Assembly: GCA_937927725.1 (NCBI GenBank)
Contig: CALBSE010000027.1
Span: forward strand, 1-64,000
From: an uncultured Actinomycetes bacterium
GTDB lineage: Bacteria; Actinomycetota; Acidimicrobiia; Acidimicrobiales; Acidimicrobilacustridaceae
Length of the DNA stretch: 64,000 bases
Direction: 5' to 3'
Below the pieces are notes generated by a model. The model was not told the DNA's origin, made no database searches, and worked only from the letters and a program-made list of their open reading frames with translations. The translations under genes were made by a program, and so were the position numbers. This document shows positions 24,517 to 33,534 of this stretch, one piece after another. Position 1 is the stretch's first letter; every line of letters begins with the position of its first letter.

Positions 24517-25875
24517 TTACAGCGAGGCAATCAATTTTTCGACCCGCTCGTCATGGGAACGGAACGGGTCCTTGCACAAGACGGTGCGCTGGGCCTGATC
24601 ATTCAACTTCAGATGCACCCAGTCAACGGTGTAATCGCGCTTTCTTTCTTTGGCCTTCTTGATGAATTCACCTCGAAGACGGGCGCGGGTCGTCTGAGGA
24701 GGTGTGTCGATTGCCTCGTCGATTTCAGTGTCGTCGCATATTCGTTCAACCAAGCCGCGGTCCTGCATGCGATAAAAAACTCCACGACTCCGATTTATGT
24801 CGTGATATTGCAGATCAAGTAGTCCGACTTTGGGATCGGTGAGCTCAAGTCCGTGGCGTTCGCGGTAGGCCTCAATCAACTTGTACTTGATCACCCAGTC
24901 GGCCTCACGATCTTGACCGAGGGGGTCGTTTTCGATTGTGGTCAATGCCTGTTCCCACATCCCAAGCGCTTGCTTTTCAAGCGGCGAGAAATCTCTGCGA
25001 TCGGCATAACGTAATGCTCGGGTGAGGTACTCACTTTGGATCTCGAGGGCTGTGGCCTCTCGTCCATTTGCAAGTCTGACTTTTCGGGTGCACGTCATGT
25101 CGTGGCTGATTTCGCGAATCGCCCGAATCGGATTCTCGAGCGTCATGTCGCGCATGACCACATTCGGCTCTTCGAGCATGCGAAGGAGAATCGCAGTGGT
25201 GCCGACTTTGAGAAATGTGGCGTATTCGCTCATATTCGAATCGCCCACGATTACGTGCAGTCTGCGATAGCGCTCAGCGTCAGCATGGGGCTCATCGCGG
25301 GTATTGATAATTGGTCGGCTTCGAGTCGTAGCCGAAGATGTGCCTTCCCAAATGTGCTCCGCCCGTTGCGAAATACAGAACATTGCGCCTCGGGCCGTTT
25401 GCAGAACCTTGCCGGAACCGGCGTAGATCTGCCGGGTCACAAGGAAGGGAATCAAGTTGTTCGTGTAATGCGCAAGATCATCATTTCGGCCAGTGAGATA
25501 ATTCTCGTGACAGCCATACGAATTGCCGGCCGAATCGGTGTTGTTCTTGAACAGGTAAATATCGCCTTTGATGCCTTCGTCAGCGAGACGCTTCTCGGCC
25601 GAGGTCAGCAATTGCTCAAGGATGCGCTCCCCTGCCTTGTCGTGAACAACCACGTCGTGGATCGAATCGCATTCCGGCGTTGCGTACTCGGGGTGCGATC
25701 CGACATCGAGGTAAAGACGAGCTCCGTTCTGGAGAAAGACATTGGAACTCCTCCCCCATGAAACAACTCGCCGAAAGAGGTATCGAGCGACTTCGTCGGG
25801 ACTCAGGCGGCGCTGCCCGCGCAACGTGCACGTAACGCCGTACTCGTTTTCGAGCCCGAAGATCCTCCGCTCCAT
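24517..25875 (-). CDS. pafA: Pup-protein ligase PafA
   Basis: 452 residues of the carboxylate-amine ligase fold. Seen: RRIFGLENEYGVTCTLRGQ with the conserved Glu, YLDVGSHPEYATPECDS, YLFKNNTDSAGNSYGCHENY, and PIINTRDEPHADAERYRRLH. The enzyme activates the C-terminal Glu of Pup with ATP and joins it to substrate lysines. Very similar to Dop encoded 2 kb away but without the extra loop near the N-terminus that Dop has. It sits between prcA and pafB, the canonical order. Confidence 0.96.
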   Translation of the reverse strand: MERRIFGLENEYGVTCTLRGQRRLSPDEVARYLFRRVVSWGRSSNVFLQNGARLYLDVGSHPEYATPECDSIHDVVVHDKAGERILEQLLTSAEKRLADEGIKGDIYLFKNNTDSAGNSYGCHENYLTGRNDDLAHYTNNLIPFLVTRQIYAGSGKVLQTARGAMFCISQRAEHIWEGTSSATTRSRPIINTRDEPHADAERYRRLHVIVGDSNMSEYATFLKVGTTAILLRMLEEPNVVMRDMTLENPIRAIREISHDMTCTRKVRLANGREATALEIQSEYLTRALRYADRRDFSPLEKQALGMWEQALTTIENDPLGQDREADWVIKYKLIEAYRERHGLELTDPKVGLLDLQYHDINRSRGVFYRMQDRGLVERICDDTEIDEAIDTPPQTTRARLRGEFIKKAKERKRDYTVDWVHLKLNDQAQRTVLCKDPFRSHDERVEKLIASL

Positions 25876-25923
25876 GCCGGCACGCTATCGGCGACCGCAT
25901 GCAGAGGTGCGATCAACTCGGAA

Positions 25924-26607
25924 TCAGTCCTTGAGCAGGAATTCCGGGAGGTCGGTCCGCTCGATTCGCCGAAAAGCGCGACGTTCGGCGCCACGATCAA
26001 GTACTGCAACTTCGAGGTCGGATGCATCGAGCGATCGATCGGGGCCAGCGAGAGCCGAGACTGCTACCGCAAGAACAGCCCGCAAATCGAGTTCTGGAGC
26101 CCAGCCTTCTTCGAGTCGATTCGAAATCGCGTCAGCGTCTCCGCCGAGAACGGTGAAGCGGTCCTCGTCCATGACGGTGCCGTCGTAAAGGATGTGGAAG
26201 AACTGATCGTCAGCGGACGTGTGACCCACTTCAGCAACAAGGATCTCGACCTCCATCGGCTTCATCTCGTGAGTGAATACCTGGCCGAGAATCTGTGCGT
26301 ACTGGTTGCCCAAACTCCGTGCATCGACGTCTTCTCGACTGTAGGAAAAACCTTTGAGGTCGGCGGCACGAACACCAGCGATTCGGAGCTGATCGAACTC
26401 GTTGTACTTGCCGACTCCGGCGAACGCGATGCGATCGTAGATTTCGCTGACTTTGCGCAATGTTGTGGAGGGATTCTCGGCAACGATGGCAATGCCATCA
26501 GCGAACTGCATTGCCACGAGTGAACGTCCTCGAGCAATACCTTTGCGGGCGTAATCGGCCCGATCCTTCATCACCTGTTCGGGTGCGACATAGAACGGCA
26601 TGCTCAC
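25924..26607 (-). CDS. prcA: 20S proteasome subunit alpha
   Basis: 227 residues of the Ntn-hydrolase fold without a catalytic N-terminal Thr. Seen: FYVAPEQVMKDRADYARKGI (gate-forming N-terminal helix), RGRSLVAMQFADGIAIVAEN, ISEIYDRIAFAGVGKYNEFD and a Glu-rich C-terminal part. GTG 26607 is placed 6 bases after AGGAGG and overlaps the prcB stop as GTGA, so alpha and beta are translated in step. Alpha rings cap the beta chamber and dock the Arc/Mpa ATPase. Confidence 0.96.
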   Translation of the reverse strand: MSMPFYVAPEQVMKDRADYARKGIARGRSLVAMQFADGIAIVAENPSTTLRKVSEIYDRIAFAGVGKYNEFDQLRIAGVRAADLKGFSYSREDVDARSLGNQYAQILGQVFTHEMKPMEVEILVAEVGHTSADDQFFHILYDGTVMDEDRFTVLGGDADAISNRLEEGWAPELDLRAVLAVAVSALAGPDRSLDASDLEVAVLDRGAERRAFRRIERTDLPEFLLKD

Positions 26608-27479
26608 AGGGCACCTCCTGCAGTTTCGGTTGAGGTCTCCGAGAGGCGTCCGCCCCCATCTCGAGCCGAGAGTGACTCAAGAAGCCCCACAAATCGTTCA
26701 GCAATTTCGGCATCGGGCACCCGCTGAAAACCGTCGGCGGTGATCGTCGCGATCACTGGGTAGATGCCTCGAACCATGTCAGGTCCCCCGGTCGCCGAGT
26801 CCTCGTCGGCCGCTTCAAAGAGCGCGGTGATCGCCAAGTCGACTGCCTGGTCGCGAGTGAGTCCCTCGTGAAAACGCATCTTCACCACTGAACCTGCGAG
26901 CGAGCCTCCAGATCCACTTGTCGCGAAATTGGACTCTTCATAGCGACCACCGGTGATGTCGTACTGAAAGAGCCGACCAGTCGCCCGTCGAGTATCAAAT
27001 CCGGCGAAAATTGGAACTACTGCAAGTCCTTGCATGGCCGCAGGAAGGTTGTTGCGAACCATCTGACCGAGTTGATTGGCCTTACCTTCAAGAGAGAGCT
27101 GCGAACCTTCAACCTTCTCGTAATGCTCAAGTTGAAGCTGGAAGAGTTTCACCATTTCCATCGCCGGACCCGCAGCCCCTGCGATCGCGACGCCAGAGTG
27201 ACGATCGGCAGGAAAGACCTTTTCGATCGCCCTGTGGCTGATGATGTTGCCTGAGGTTGCACGACGGTCTCCCGCCATCACCACACCGTCGGCATAGCGA
27301 ATGGCAACAACGGTGGTGGCGTGGGTGATCGGCAACCTCTCGTCGACGGCAGCAGTGGGGGCCACGGGAACTAGGCCCTGGGACTTCGCAAGTGCTGCGA
27401 AATCCGGTCCTGGATCTTCGGCTGGATTGAAGAACGGCATACTCACGGACGAGAGGCTACCGGTTGGATCGCGAACCAC
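26604..27479 (-). CDS. prcB: 20S proteasome subunit beta (catalytic)
   Basis: Propeptide of ~54 residues, then the cleavage site ITHA/TTVVAIRYADGVVMAG that leaves catalytic Thr55 at the mature N-terminus. GDRRATSGNIISHRAIEKVF, GAAGPAMEMVKLFQLQLEHY and GGSLAGS are typical of actinobacterial beta subunits. Lys in the active site (AIEKVF) is kept. The start is uncertain: GTG 27479 or ATG 27440, neither with a good ribosome-binding site; the longer form gives the usual propeptide length. The C-terminal tail is long and disordered. Confidence 0.95.
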   Translation of the reverse strand: MVRDPTGSLSSVSMPFFNPAEDPGPDFAALAKSQGLVPVAPTAAVDERLPITHATTVVAIRYADGVVMAGDRRATSGNIISHRAIEKVFPADRHSGVAIAGAAGPAMEMVKLFQLQLEHYEKVEGSQLSLEGKANQLGQMVRNNLPAAMQGLAVVPIFAGFDTRRATGRLFQYDITGGRYEESNFATSGSGGSLAGSVVKMRFHEGLTRDQAVDLAITALFEAADEDSATGGPDMVRGIYPVIATITADGFQRVPDAEIAERFVGLLESLSARDGGGRLSETSTETAGGAL

Positions 27480-27488
27480 CTAAGGCGG

Positions 27489-27683
27489 CTACTCGCCACC
27501 CTTTTGCACAAAACTCCTCACAAAGTCCTCGGCGTTTGTCTCGAGGACCTCGTCGATCTCGTCGAGGAGATCGTCGAGTTCCGCTTTGAGTTTTTCGCCC
27601 GTTTCCGAACTCGGTGGAGTTTCGTCGACGGCCTTTTCCGGACGATCGGCTGGTGTTCGTCTGATCTGTTCACGTTCAGGCAT
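27489..27683 (-). CDS. pup: Prokaryotic ubiquitin-like protein Pup
   Basis: 64 residues, disordered N-terminal half, coiled helix EKLKAELDDLLDEIDEVLET for Arc/Mpa binding, and the C-terminal FVRSFVQKGGE. The last residue is Glu, not Gln, so deamidation by Dop is not needed before ligation. A lysine (Lys61) precedes the Gly-Gly-Glu. ATG at 27683 stands behind a near-perfect AGGAGGTGCC. Lies 53 bases after the dop stop and 10 before the prcB start. Confidence 0.97.
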   Translation of the reverse strand: MPEREQIRRTPADRPEKAVDETPPSSETGEKLKAELDDLLDEIDEVLETNAEDFVRSFVQKGGE

Positions 27684-27735
27684 GGCACCTCCTAAGATCG
27701 ATTTCGCGCACTCCGAAGAATGAGAACCCACTCGC

Positions 27736-29247
27736 CTACGCATCAAGTTGGGCGAGCAACTCGGACGCATTCTGACTGGATTCGATCACGCTAGCCACAT
27801 GTGCAGCGGTTCCACGGGACGGCTCCATCATGGCGACTCGACGTAACGGTTCGACTCCTATGTCGAAGACGAGCGAATCCCAGTTCGCCGAGATGATTTC
27901 GTCTCCAAACTTCGCAAGGCATGCTCCGCGGAAGTAGGCCCGAGTGTCCTCTGGCGGGAACGACATTCCTCGGACAACCTCCTCTGGGGGACAAATGGTT
28001 TCGAGACCCACTCGCCGAGCGAGTGATTTTTCTGGTCTGAGGTCGTGATACTGAAGATCAAGGGCGTGGAGTCTCGCGTCGCCCCACTGCAACCCATGAC
28101 GTTCTCGGTAGCCGTTGATGAGGCGATGTTTGGCAACCCAGTCGACCGTGGTCGAAAGCGATTCCGGGTTTGATTCAAGTCCAGTGAGAGCGTCGTCCCA
28201 CCGTCGAATGATCTCAGGGCCGACACTCGAGCCGACCACCGCGTAGCCATGTCGGTCCGCCCAGTCCACTGCACGCTCAAACAGGTAGCGCTGCACTTCG
28301 AGCGCAGTTGCAGAACCACCTGCCGCAAGCGCAAGAGGTGTCGAAAGTGAGAGATCGGTACTCACCGTCCGCAGCGCATGAATGGGATTGGCGAATCGGA
28401 GATCACGTTTGATCCAGTCGTCCTCGATCATCGCAAGGACAATTGACGTCGAACCGACTTTCAAAAACGTTGCAACTTCACTCATATTTGCATCGCCAAT
28501 GATGACGTGCAGCCGCCTGTATTTCTGGGGATCAGCGTGCGGTTCGTCGCGGGTGTTGATGATCGGACGCTTCAGTGTTGTTTCGAGTCCAACCTCCTCT
28601 TCGAAGAAGTCGGCGCGCTGGCTGATCTGAAACGGGACTGCGTCGGAGGAGAGACCGATTTCGCTTCCTACTTTTCCCGCCCCGCAGTAAATCTGACGAG
28701 TCACAAAGTGCGGTGTGATTTCGTTGACGATACGGCCGAACGGAAGTTCGCGGTCAATGAGGTAGTTCTCATGACAGCCGTAGGAGTTTCCTTTGCCGTC
28801 CGAGTTGTTTTTATAGACAACAATCGACTGTCCTTCGGGCAGAAGGGCATCGGCCGCACGCATTGATTGTTCCAAGATCAACTCAGCAGACCGGTCGAAT
28901 GTGACGACGGAAAGCGCGTCACCGCACTCGGGCGTTGAGAGTTCGGGATGGGCGTGATCGACGTAATACCGGGCGCCGTTCGTGAGTACAGCGTTGACCA
29001 TATGTGTCTCGACTTCGGGCGGCAACGCATCAGGGCTGGCGGAGCCCCGAGCGTCTGAACCAGGAGTTTCAAACTCAAAGTCCCAGCCAACTCCAGGAGC
29101 GCCGTGCGCGGTGCCGCCTGAACGGTTGAGGTCGCTGAGATAGGAATTGATCAGGATCGAGGACGCGGTGATCGGATTCGGATCCTCGACCCCTCGGTAC
29201 ACGATGCCGTATTCGGTTTCGATCCCACAGATCTTCCTGATCGCCAC
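27736..29247 (-). CDS. dop: Depupylase/deamidase Dop
   Basis: 503 residues, the PafA paralogue with the same fold: IRKICGIETEYGIVYRGVED, HPELSTPECGDALSVVTFDR, VYKNNSDGKGNSYGCHENYL and PIINTRDEPHADPQKYRRLH. The stretch ~40-70 (NRSGGTAHGAPGVGWDFEFE) is the Dop-specific loop absent from PafA. It removes Pup from substrates; because Pup already ends in Glu here, its deamidase role should be dispensable (inference). First gene after arc in the leftward block. Confidence 0.96.
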   Translation of the reverse strand: MAIRKICGIETEYGIVYRGVEDPNPITASSILINSYLSDLNRSGGTAHGAPGVGWDFEFETPGSDARGSASPDALPPEVETHMVNAVLTNGARYYVDHAHPELSTPECGDALSVVTFDRSAELILEQSMRAADALLPEGQSIVVYKNNSDGKGNSYGCHENYLIDRELPFGRIVNEITPHFVTRQIYCGAGKVGSEIGLSSDAVPFQISQRADFFEEEVGLETTLKRPIINTRDEPHADPQKYRRLHVIIGDANMSEVATFLKVGSTSIVLAMIEDDWIKRDLRFANPIHALRTVSTDLSLSTPLALAAGGSATALEVQRYLFERAVDWADRHGYAVVGSSVGPEIIRRWDDALTGLESNPESLSTTVDWVAKHRLINGYRERHGLQWGDARLHALDLQYHDLRPEKSLARRVGLETICPPEEVVRGMSFPPEDTRAYFRGACLAKFGDEIISANWDSLVFDIGVEPLRRVAMMEPSRGTAAHVASVIESSQNASELLAQLDA

Positions 29248-29279
29248 GAAGTGAACCTACCGATTCTTCCTGCTCGACG

Positions 29280-31037
29280 TCAGAGGTACTGACCGGTGCC
29301 GACGCGTTCAATTGAGCGTCCGCCTGAGGTTTCAGATTCAGAATGTTTCACGAGCGTGCGGATGTAGATGATTCGCTCGCCCTTCTTTCCTGAAATCTTC
29401 GCCCAGTCGTCCGGGTTCGTCGTATTGGGAAGATCTTCGTGTTCTTTGTATTCCTGGTGAATTGATTCGAACATGTCATTGACTCGAATACCGCGTTCAC
29501 CCGTCCTCAAGAAGCGCTTGATCGCCAATTTTTTGGCCCGACGAACGATGTTTTCGATCATCGCTCCGGACGAGAAGTCTTTGAAGTACATGATCTCTTT
29601 GTCGCCGTTTTGATAGGTGACTTCGAGGAACTGATTGGCCTCGTCGGCTCGGTACATCTCGGCGACCGTCTGTTCGATCATCACTCGAACCGTCTTCTCT
29701 GGGTCTCCACCACCGAGCGAGTCGATCTCGAGCACATCAAGCGGTAGGTCTGCCGTGAGATAACGAGCGAAAATCTGTCCCGCTGAATGCTCGTCGGGGC
29801 GTTCGATCTTTATCTTCACGTCAAGTCGGCCCGGACGCAGAATTGCCGGATCGATGAGATCTTCCCTGTTCGACGCCCCAATCACAATGACGTTCTTGAG
29901 TGTTTCAACGCCATCGATCTCGGCCAGTAGCTGCGGCACGATGGTTGACTCCATGTCGGAACTGATTCCGGTGCCTCGCGTTCGGAAGAGCGAATCCATT
30001 TCGTCGAAGAACACGATGACCGGCCAGCCCTCTTCGCTCTTCTCGCGAGCACGCTCGAAAACGAGGCGAATCTGCCGTTCGGTTTCGCCAACGTATTTGT
30101 TCAAAAGCTCTGGGCCCTTGATGTTGAGGAAGTAGCTGCGAGCATGATCATCGCCAGAAACTTCAGCAACCTTCTTCGCAAGGGAGTTTGCCACCGCCTT
30201 GGCAATAAGGGTTTTGCCGCAACCTGGGGGTCCATAAAGAAGGATGCCCTTCGGAGCGGGAAGCTTGTGCTCGGCAAAAAGACCGTGGTGAAGGAACGGA
30301 AGTTCGACTGCGTCCATAATCTGTTCGATTTGCGAATCGAGTCCTCCTACGTCGGCATAGGAGATATCGGGAACCTCTTCAAGGACCAATTCTTCGACAT
30401 CTGGGCGGGGCAACTTCTCGAGAAGCATCGACGCTCTTGAGTCGAGCAATACCGAGTCACCGGCCCGGAGCTTGACGCCAAGAAGGTCGGCCCCAACCTC
30501 GACAACCTGCTCCTCGTCGGCCCGGCCGACGATCATGGCGCGATGTCCGTCGCTCAGGAGTTCTTTGAAAGTCACGACCTCACCGGTGCGCTCCGGCGCG
30601 CGGGCAAGTACGACATTGAGTGACTCATTGAGGACAACTTCTGAACCACGAATCAGTTCGGCCGCAGAAATATCCGGATGAAGTGAGACTCGAACTTTCC
30701 GGCCGCCCGAGAAGACATCAACTGTTCCATCATCATTGTGGTCAATGAACGTGCCGTACGCAGCAGGAGGCTGGCTGAGTTTCTCGACTTCATCGCGTAG
30801 CGCGGCGATGTGGTCTCGAGCCTCACGAAGGGTAAACGTCAGCTTCTCGTTCTGATTGACAGCTTGAGACAACTGGCCCTTTGTCTCGAGAAGGCGCTCT
30901 TCAAGGGTGCGGACTCGTTTTGGAGCATCTTGAAGGCGACGACGGAGCGAAGCCACTTCCTCTTCAAGGACACGGAACTGTTCCCTGAGCTCATCATCGG
31001 GGAAGTTGTTGCCAATAATCGGATTCTGGGGACTCAA
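29280..31037 (-). CDS. arc: Proteasome-associated AAA+ ATPase (ARC/Mpa)
   Basis: 585 residues. A long N-terminal coiled coil (REQFRVLEEEVASLRRRLQD onward) that receives Pup, two OB-like interdomain parts (AAYGTFIDHNDDGTVDVFSG), then a single AAA module with GPPGCGKTLIAKAVA, Walker B IVFFDEMDSLF, and the arginine finger region (ILRPGRLDVKI). The C-terminus is GQYL, the proteasome-docking tail known from Mpa. Start: TTG at 31037 sits behind AAGGAGGT with a normal gap; the longer GTG frame to 31076 has no such site. Unfolds pupylated proteins into the 20S chamber. Confidence 0.96.
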   Translation of the reverse strand: MSPQNPIIGNNFPDDELREQFRVLEEEVASLRRRLQDAPKRVRTLEERLLETKGQLSQAVNQNEKLTFTLREARDHIAALRDEVEKLSQPPAAYGTFIDHNDDGTVDVFSGGRKVRVSLHPDISAAELIRGSEVVLNESLNVVLARAPERTGEVVTFKELLSDGHRAMIVGRADEEQVVEVGADLLGVKLRAGDSVLLDSRASMLLEKLPRPDVEELVLEEVPDISYADVGGLDSQIEQIMDAVELPFLHHGLFAEHKLPAPKGILLYGPPGCGKTLIAKAVANSLAKKVAEVSGDDHARSYFLNIKGPELLNKYVGETERQIRLVFERAREKSEEGWPVIVFFDEMDSLFRTRGTGISSDMESTIVPQLLAEIDGVETLKNVIVIGASNREDLIDPAILRPGRLDVKIKIERPDEHSAGQIFARYLTADLPLDVLEIDSLGGGDPEKTVRVMIEQTVAEMYRADEANQFLEVTYQNGDKEIMYFKDFSSGAMIENIVRRAKKLAIKRFLRTGERGIRVNDMFESIHQEYKEHEDLPNTTNPDDWAKISGKKGERIIYIRTLVKHSESETSGGRSIERVGTGQYL

Positions 31038-31214
31038 CGAACAGACCTCCTTCTCGTTCGAGGACCCTATCGGCACTGTCCGCGAGCTGGCTGACCCGAC
31101 CGCGTGGTTTGGGACGGTTTGAGAAGAAAGTTGGGCCCGGTTCTTCCGGCAGCCGCAGAGCCACTATGGTTTCGGACGTTCCCATTTCCCCCTCACGAAG
31201 AGGTGTAGTGACAC

Positions 31215-31451
31215 ATGAAGGTCTGGATCGATCAGGATCTCTGCACAGGCGACGGACTTTGCGAGGAGATCGCGCCTGACGTGTTCACGCTGCTCGACGA
31301 CGGTCTTGCCTACGTCAAAGAGGGCGACAAGGTGTACTCCGATCCGGGTGGCGCTGCTGGTCTCGCCAACATCCCCGACGGACAGCTCGATGGTGTCATT
31401 GAGTCCGCCGAAGAATGCCCCGGAGAATGCATCTTCATTGAAGTTGAGTGA
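31215..31451 (+). CDS. Ferredoxin, probable [3Fe-4S] type
   Basis: 78 residues with CTGDGLCEEIAPDVF at the N-terminus and AEECPGECIFIE at the C-terminus. Cysteines 10, 16, 68 and 72 are seen; the position that would be the second ligand of a [4Fe-4S] cluster is Asp13. That pattern is typical of [3Fe-4S] ferredoxins that feed cytochrome P450 or related oxidoreductases, and can also hold an Asp-ligated [4Fe-4S] cluster. ATG start. Divergent from arc and followed by a strong terminator, so it is a single-gene unit; its partner is not in the window. Confidence 0.92.
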   Translation: MKVWIDQDLCTGDGLCEEIAPDVFTLLDDGLAYVKEGDKVYSDPGGAAGLANIPDGQLDGVIESAEECPGECIFIEVE

Positions 31452-31480
31452 ATTGCAACCCGTTCTCAAGTGAACTTCTG

Positions 31481-31510
31481 AAAGAGCCCCAGCCCAGCTG
31501 GGGCTCTTTT
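31481..31510. terminator. Rho-independent terminator, usable in both directions
   Basis: Arms AAAGAGCCCCAGC and GCTGGGGCTCTTT form a 13-bp perfect stem with a 3-base loop and a T-run on the + strand (mirror A-run for the - strand). It ends the ferredoxin transcript and probably also the leftward MarP-like transcript. Confidence 0.95.
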
Positions 31511-31548
31511 CGTTTTCCGAGTCATCCGAGCGCGAATATCAGTCGGTC

Positions 31549-32724
31549 TCAGCTCACGCAAGGACCGGTGCTGACACCAGCACCGTTGATGGTTGCGAGC
31601 ACAGCTTGGAGTTCTGAGGGTGCCAGAGCGTAGGCAACATTCTCGACGTCACGAGCAATCGCAAATGCAACGCCAACGACAATGCCCTGAGGGTTCGTAA
31701 GTGCTGATCCAGAGTCGCCGGGGCGCAGGGAAGCAGAAAGCTCAAGGACCTTCCGCTCCGTACGGTTCGAGCCATAAATATCGCGGCCGGTTGCATTGAT
31801 GACACGTGCAACCTTAAAAGGCGCAATTCTGAGGGGCTCTCCGCCGGGATGCCCAAAGACTCCCCCTGTTGTGCCCGCCCCCCACGCCGTTGCGTCCGAT
31901 GCCAGTTGCAGAGCCGGCCGATCAAAACCGATCACCCTGACGACGGCGAGGTCACGCTCAGGGTCGAAAGCGACAACAATCCCGTCGAAACGGCGACCAT
32001 CATCGCGAATAATCGTCGTCGTTCGTTCACCTGCGACGACGTGGGCGTTGGTGGCAACCAAACCGTTGCTCGCGACAAAGCCGGAACCGTCTTGAACCTT
32101 GTTGCACGCCGGTCCTTCGACCTTGACGACCGAATGAGCCACTGCTGCGGCTGTTTCGAGCGTGAGCCCCGTCGAAGCCGGCGGCGTTCCCAAATTTGGA
32201 GAGGGCCGTAGCGCGTCGAATACATCGGGAAACGAACCATCGCCGATAACCGATCGAAGAGCCTGCATCGCGTCGGGAGCGGGTGGCAACGAATTGTCGA
32301 CAGTCCGTGCGATCCAAGACCTTGAGGTCTGCGTGGAGAGCCAACCCGGGCTCGCCACGAAAACCGGAATCACGAGCCACAGGATGACAACAACGCCAGC
32401 TAGGCCAGCGAGGGCGCCCAATGTACGGTCGAGAATCCCGAACGCTCCATCGCGACGACCAGGAGAAAGTCGTCCCCCGACGACGAACCCAAGTGCCTGC
32501 CCGATCAAGGCGCCAACGAGCAAAAGCCCGATGGACAGCACAAGCACGAGACCATGGTTCGCCGAACCCAGTTGGTTGAGGAATTTCGGTAGAAGCCACA
32601 CCGCGAGGGCCAGACCAGCGGCCAAGCCGATCCAGGACACGACCCTTGTGATGAACCCGAGGCGGTAGCCACCGATAACTGCAAGGACGATTGCGCCGAG
32701 GAGCACAACGTCGATGACGCTCAC
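31549..32724 (-). CDS. marP: MarP-like membrane-anchored serine protease
   Basis: 391 residues. Four N-terminal membrane helices of the CvpA/colicin V type (VIDVVLLGAIVLAVIGGY, ...GLVLVLSIGLLLVGALIG, LAGLAGVVVILWLVIPVFVA) lead to an extracytoplasmic trypsin-like domain with His228 (ATNAHVVAG), Asp258 (RDLAVVRV) and Ser338 (RPGDSGSAL). Cys207 and Cys389 match the disulfide pair of M. tuberculosis MarP (Rv3671c), which controls that protease. MarP is needed for acid and oxidative stress resistance in mycobacteria (known). Gap of 36 bases from trmI, so it may be read with the operon behind it. Confidence 0.9.
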   Translation of the reverse strand: MSVIDVVLLGAIVLAVIGGYRLGFITRVVSWIGLAAGLALAVWLLPKFLNQLGSANHGLVLVLSIGLLLVGALIGQALGFVVGGRLSPGRRDGAFGILDRTLGALAGLAGVVVILWLVIPVFVASPGWLSTQTSRSWIARTVDNSLPPAPDAMQALRSVIGDGSFPDVFDALRPSPNLGTPPASTGLTLETAAAVAHSVVKVEGPACNKVQDGSGFVASNGLVATNAHVVAGERTTTIIRDDGRRFDGIVVAFDPERDLAVVRVIGFDRPALQLASDATAWGAGTTGGVFGHPGGEPLRIAPFKVARVINATGRDIYGSNRTERKVLELSASLRPGDSGSALTNPQGIVVGVAFAIARDVENVAYALAPSELQAVLATINGAGVSTGPCVS

Positions 32725-32760
32725 TGAATCGACCGCCGAGGAATCAACGCAGCGTCTCGC

Positions 32761-33534
32761 TCAGCCGCCGAGCAAGCGGGCGTGGGTGAGAAATCCCGTA
32801 TGAGCCACCATTCGATGATCGGGACGAACGGCAACACCTTCGACGTGCCAGGTGCGATTCAGTACTTCGAGAGTTTCGGGCATATCAAAGGCACTTTGTT
32901 CGAGGGCCTGCCGAAGCTGCATGACCTGAACGATGCTGGGCGTGTAAGCCAAAAGAATTCCGCCGGGGTGCATCGCCTTCGCAGCATGGGGAACGACCTG
33001 CCACGGCTCCGGGAGATCGAGCACGACACGGTCCAGATCGGTTTCGTCGATCCCGTCGTAGCAATCGCGCAACTCAACTCGGTATCGCTCGAGTGCTTCG
33101 GCGCCAAGAAACGCCTCGACATTTTCCTTGGCTCGATCAGCGAAATCTTCGCGAAGTTCGTAACCGACGATCTCGGCGCCCGCACGAAGCATCGCCATCG
33201 ACAACGCTCCCGAACCGATACCCGACTCGAGGACTTTGGCACCGGGGAAGATATCGGCGTGCATGAGGATCGGCCCGAGGTCCTTCGGATAAATGACCTG
33301 AGCGCCGCGAGGCATCTTCAGAACGAAATCGGACAACGTCGGCCGAACGGCCAAATAGGCGACGTTCTTGGTCGATGACACGGTGACGCCCTCGGGGGAT
33401 CCGATCAGCGAATCATGGGGTACGAAACCCGAATGGGAATGAAACTCCCCCGCCGGTTTCAAGGTGATGAGGTAGCGGCGCTTCTTTGGGTCGATGAGGA
33501 GAACCCGATCGCCCACCGCAAATGACCGACTCAC
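32761..33534 (-). CDS. trmI: tRNA (adenine-58-N1)-methyltransferase
   Basis: 257 residues. N-terminal beta-barrel (FAVGDRVLLIDPKKRRYLIT), then RGAQVIYPKDLGPILMHADI, the SAM motif KVLESGIGSGALSMAMLRAG, the acidic loop GYELREDFADRAKEN and LDLPEPWQVVPHAAKAMHPG with the catalytic region of the TrmI/Trm61 family. It makes m1A58 in the T-loop of tRNA. The GTG start overlaps the ttuA stop as GTGA. Neighbouring mycobacterial locus also has TrmI (Rv2118c) near the proteasome genes. Confidence 0.95.
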   Translation of the reverse strand: MSRSFAVGDRVLLIDPKKRRYLITLKPAGEFHSHSGFVPHDSLIGSPEGVTVSSTKNVAYLAVRPTLSDFVLKMPRGAQVIYPKDLGPILMHADIFPGAKVLESGIGSGALSMAMLRAGAEIVGYELREDFADRAKENVEAFLGAEALERYRVELRDCYDGIDETDLDRVVLDLPEPWQVVPHAAKAMHPGGILLAYTPSIVQVMQLRQALEQSAFDMPETLEVLNRTWHVEGVAVRPDHRMVAHTGFLTHARLLGG

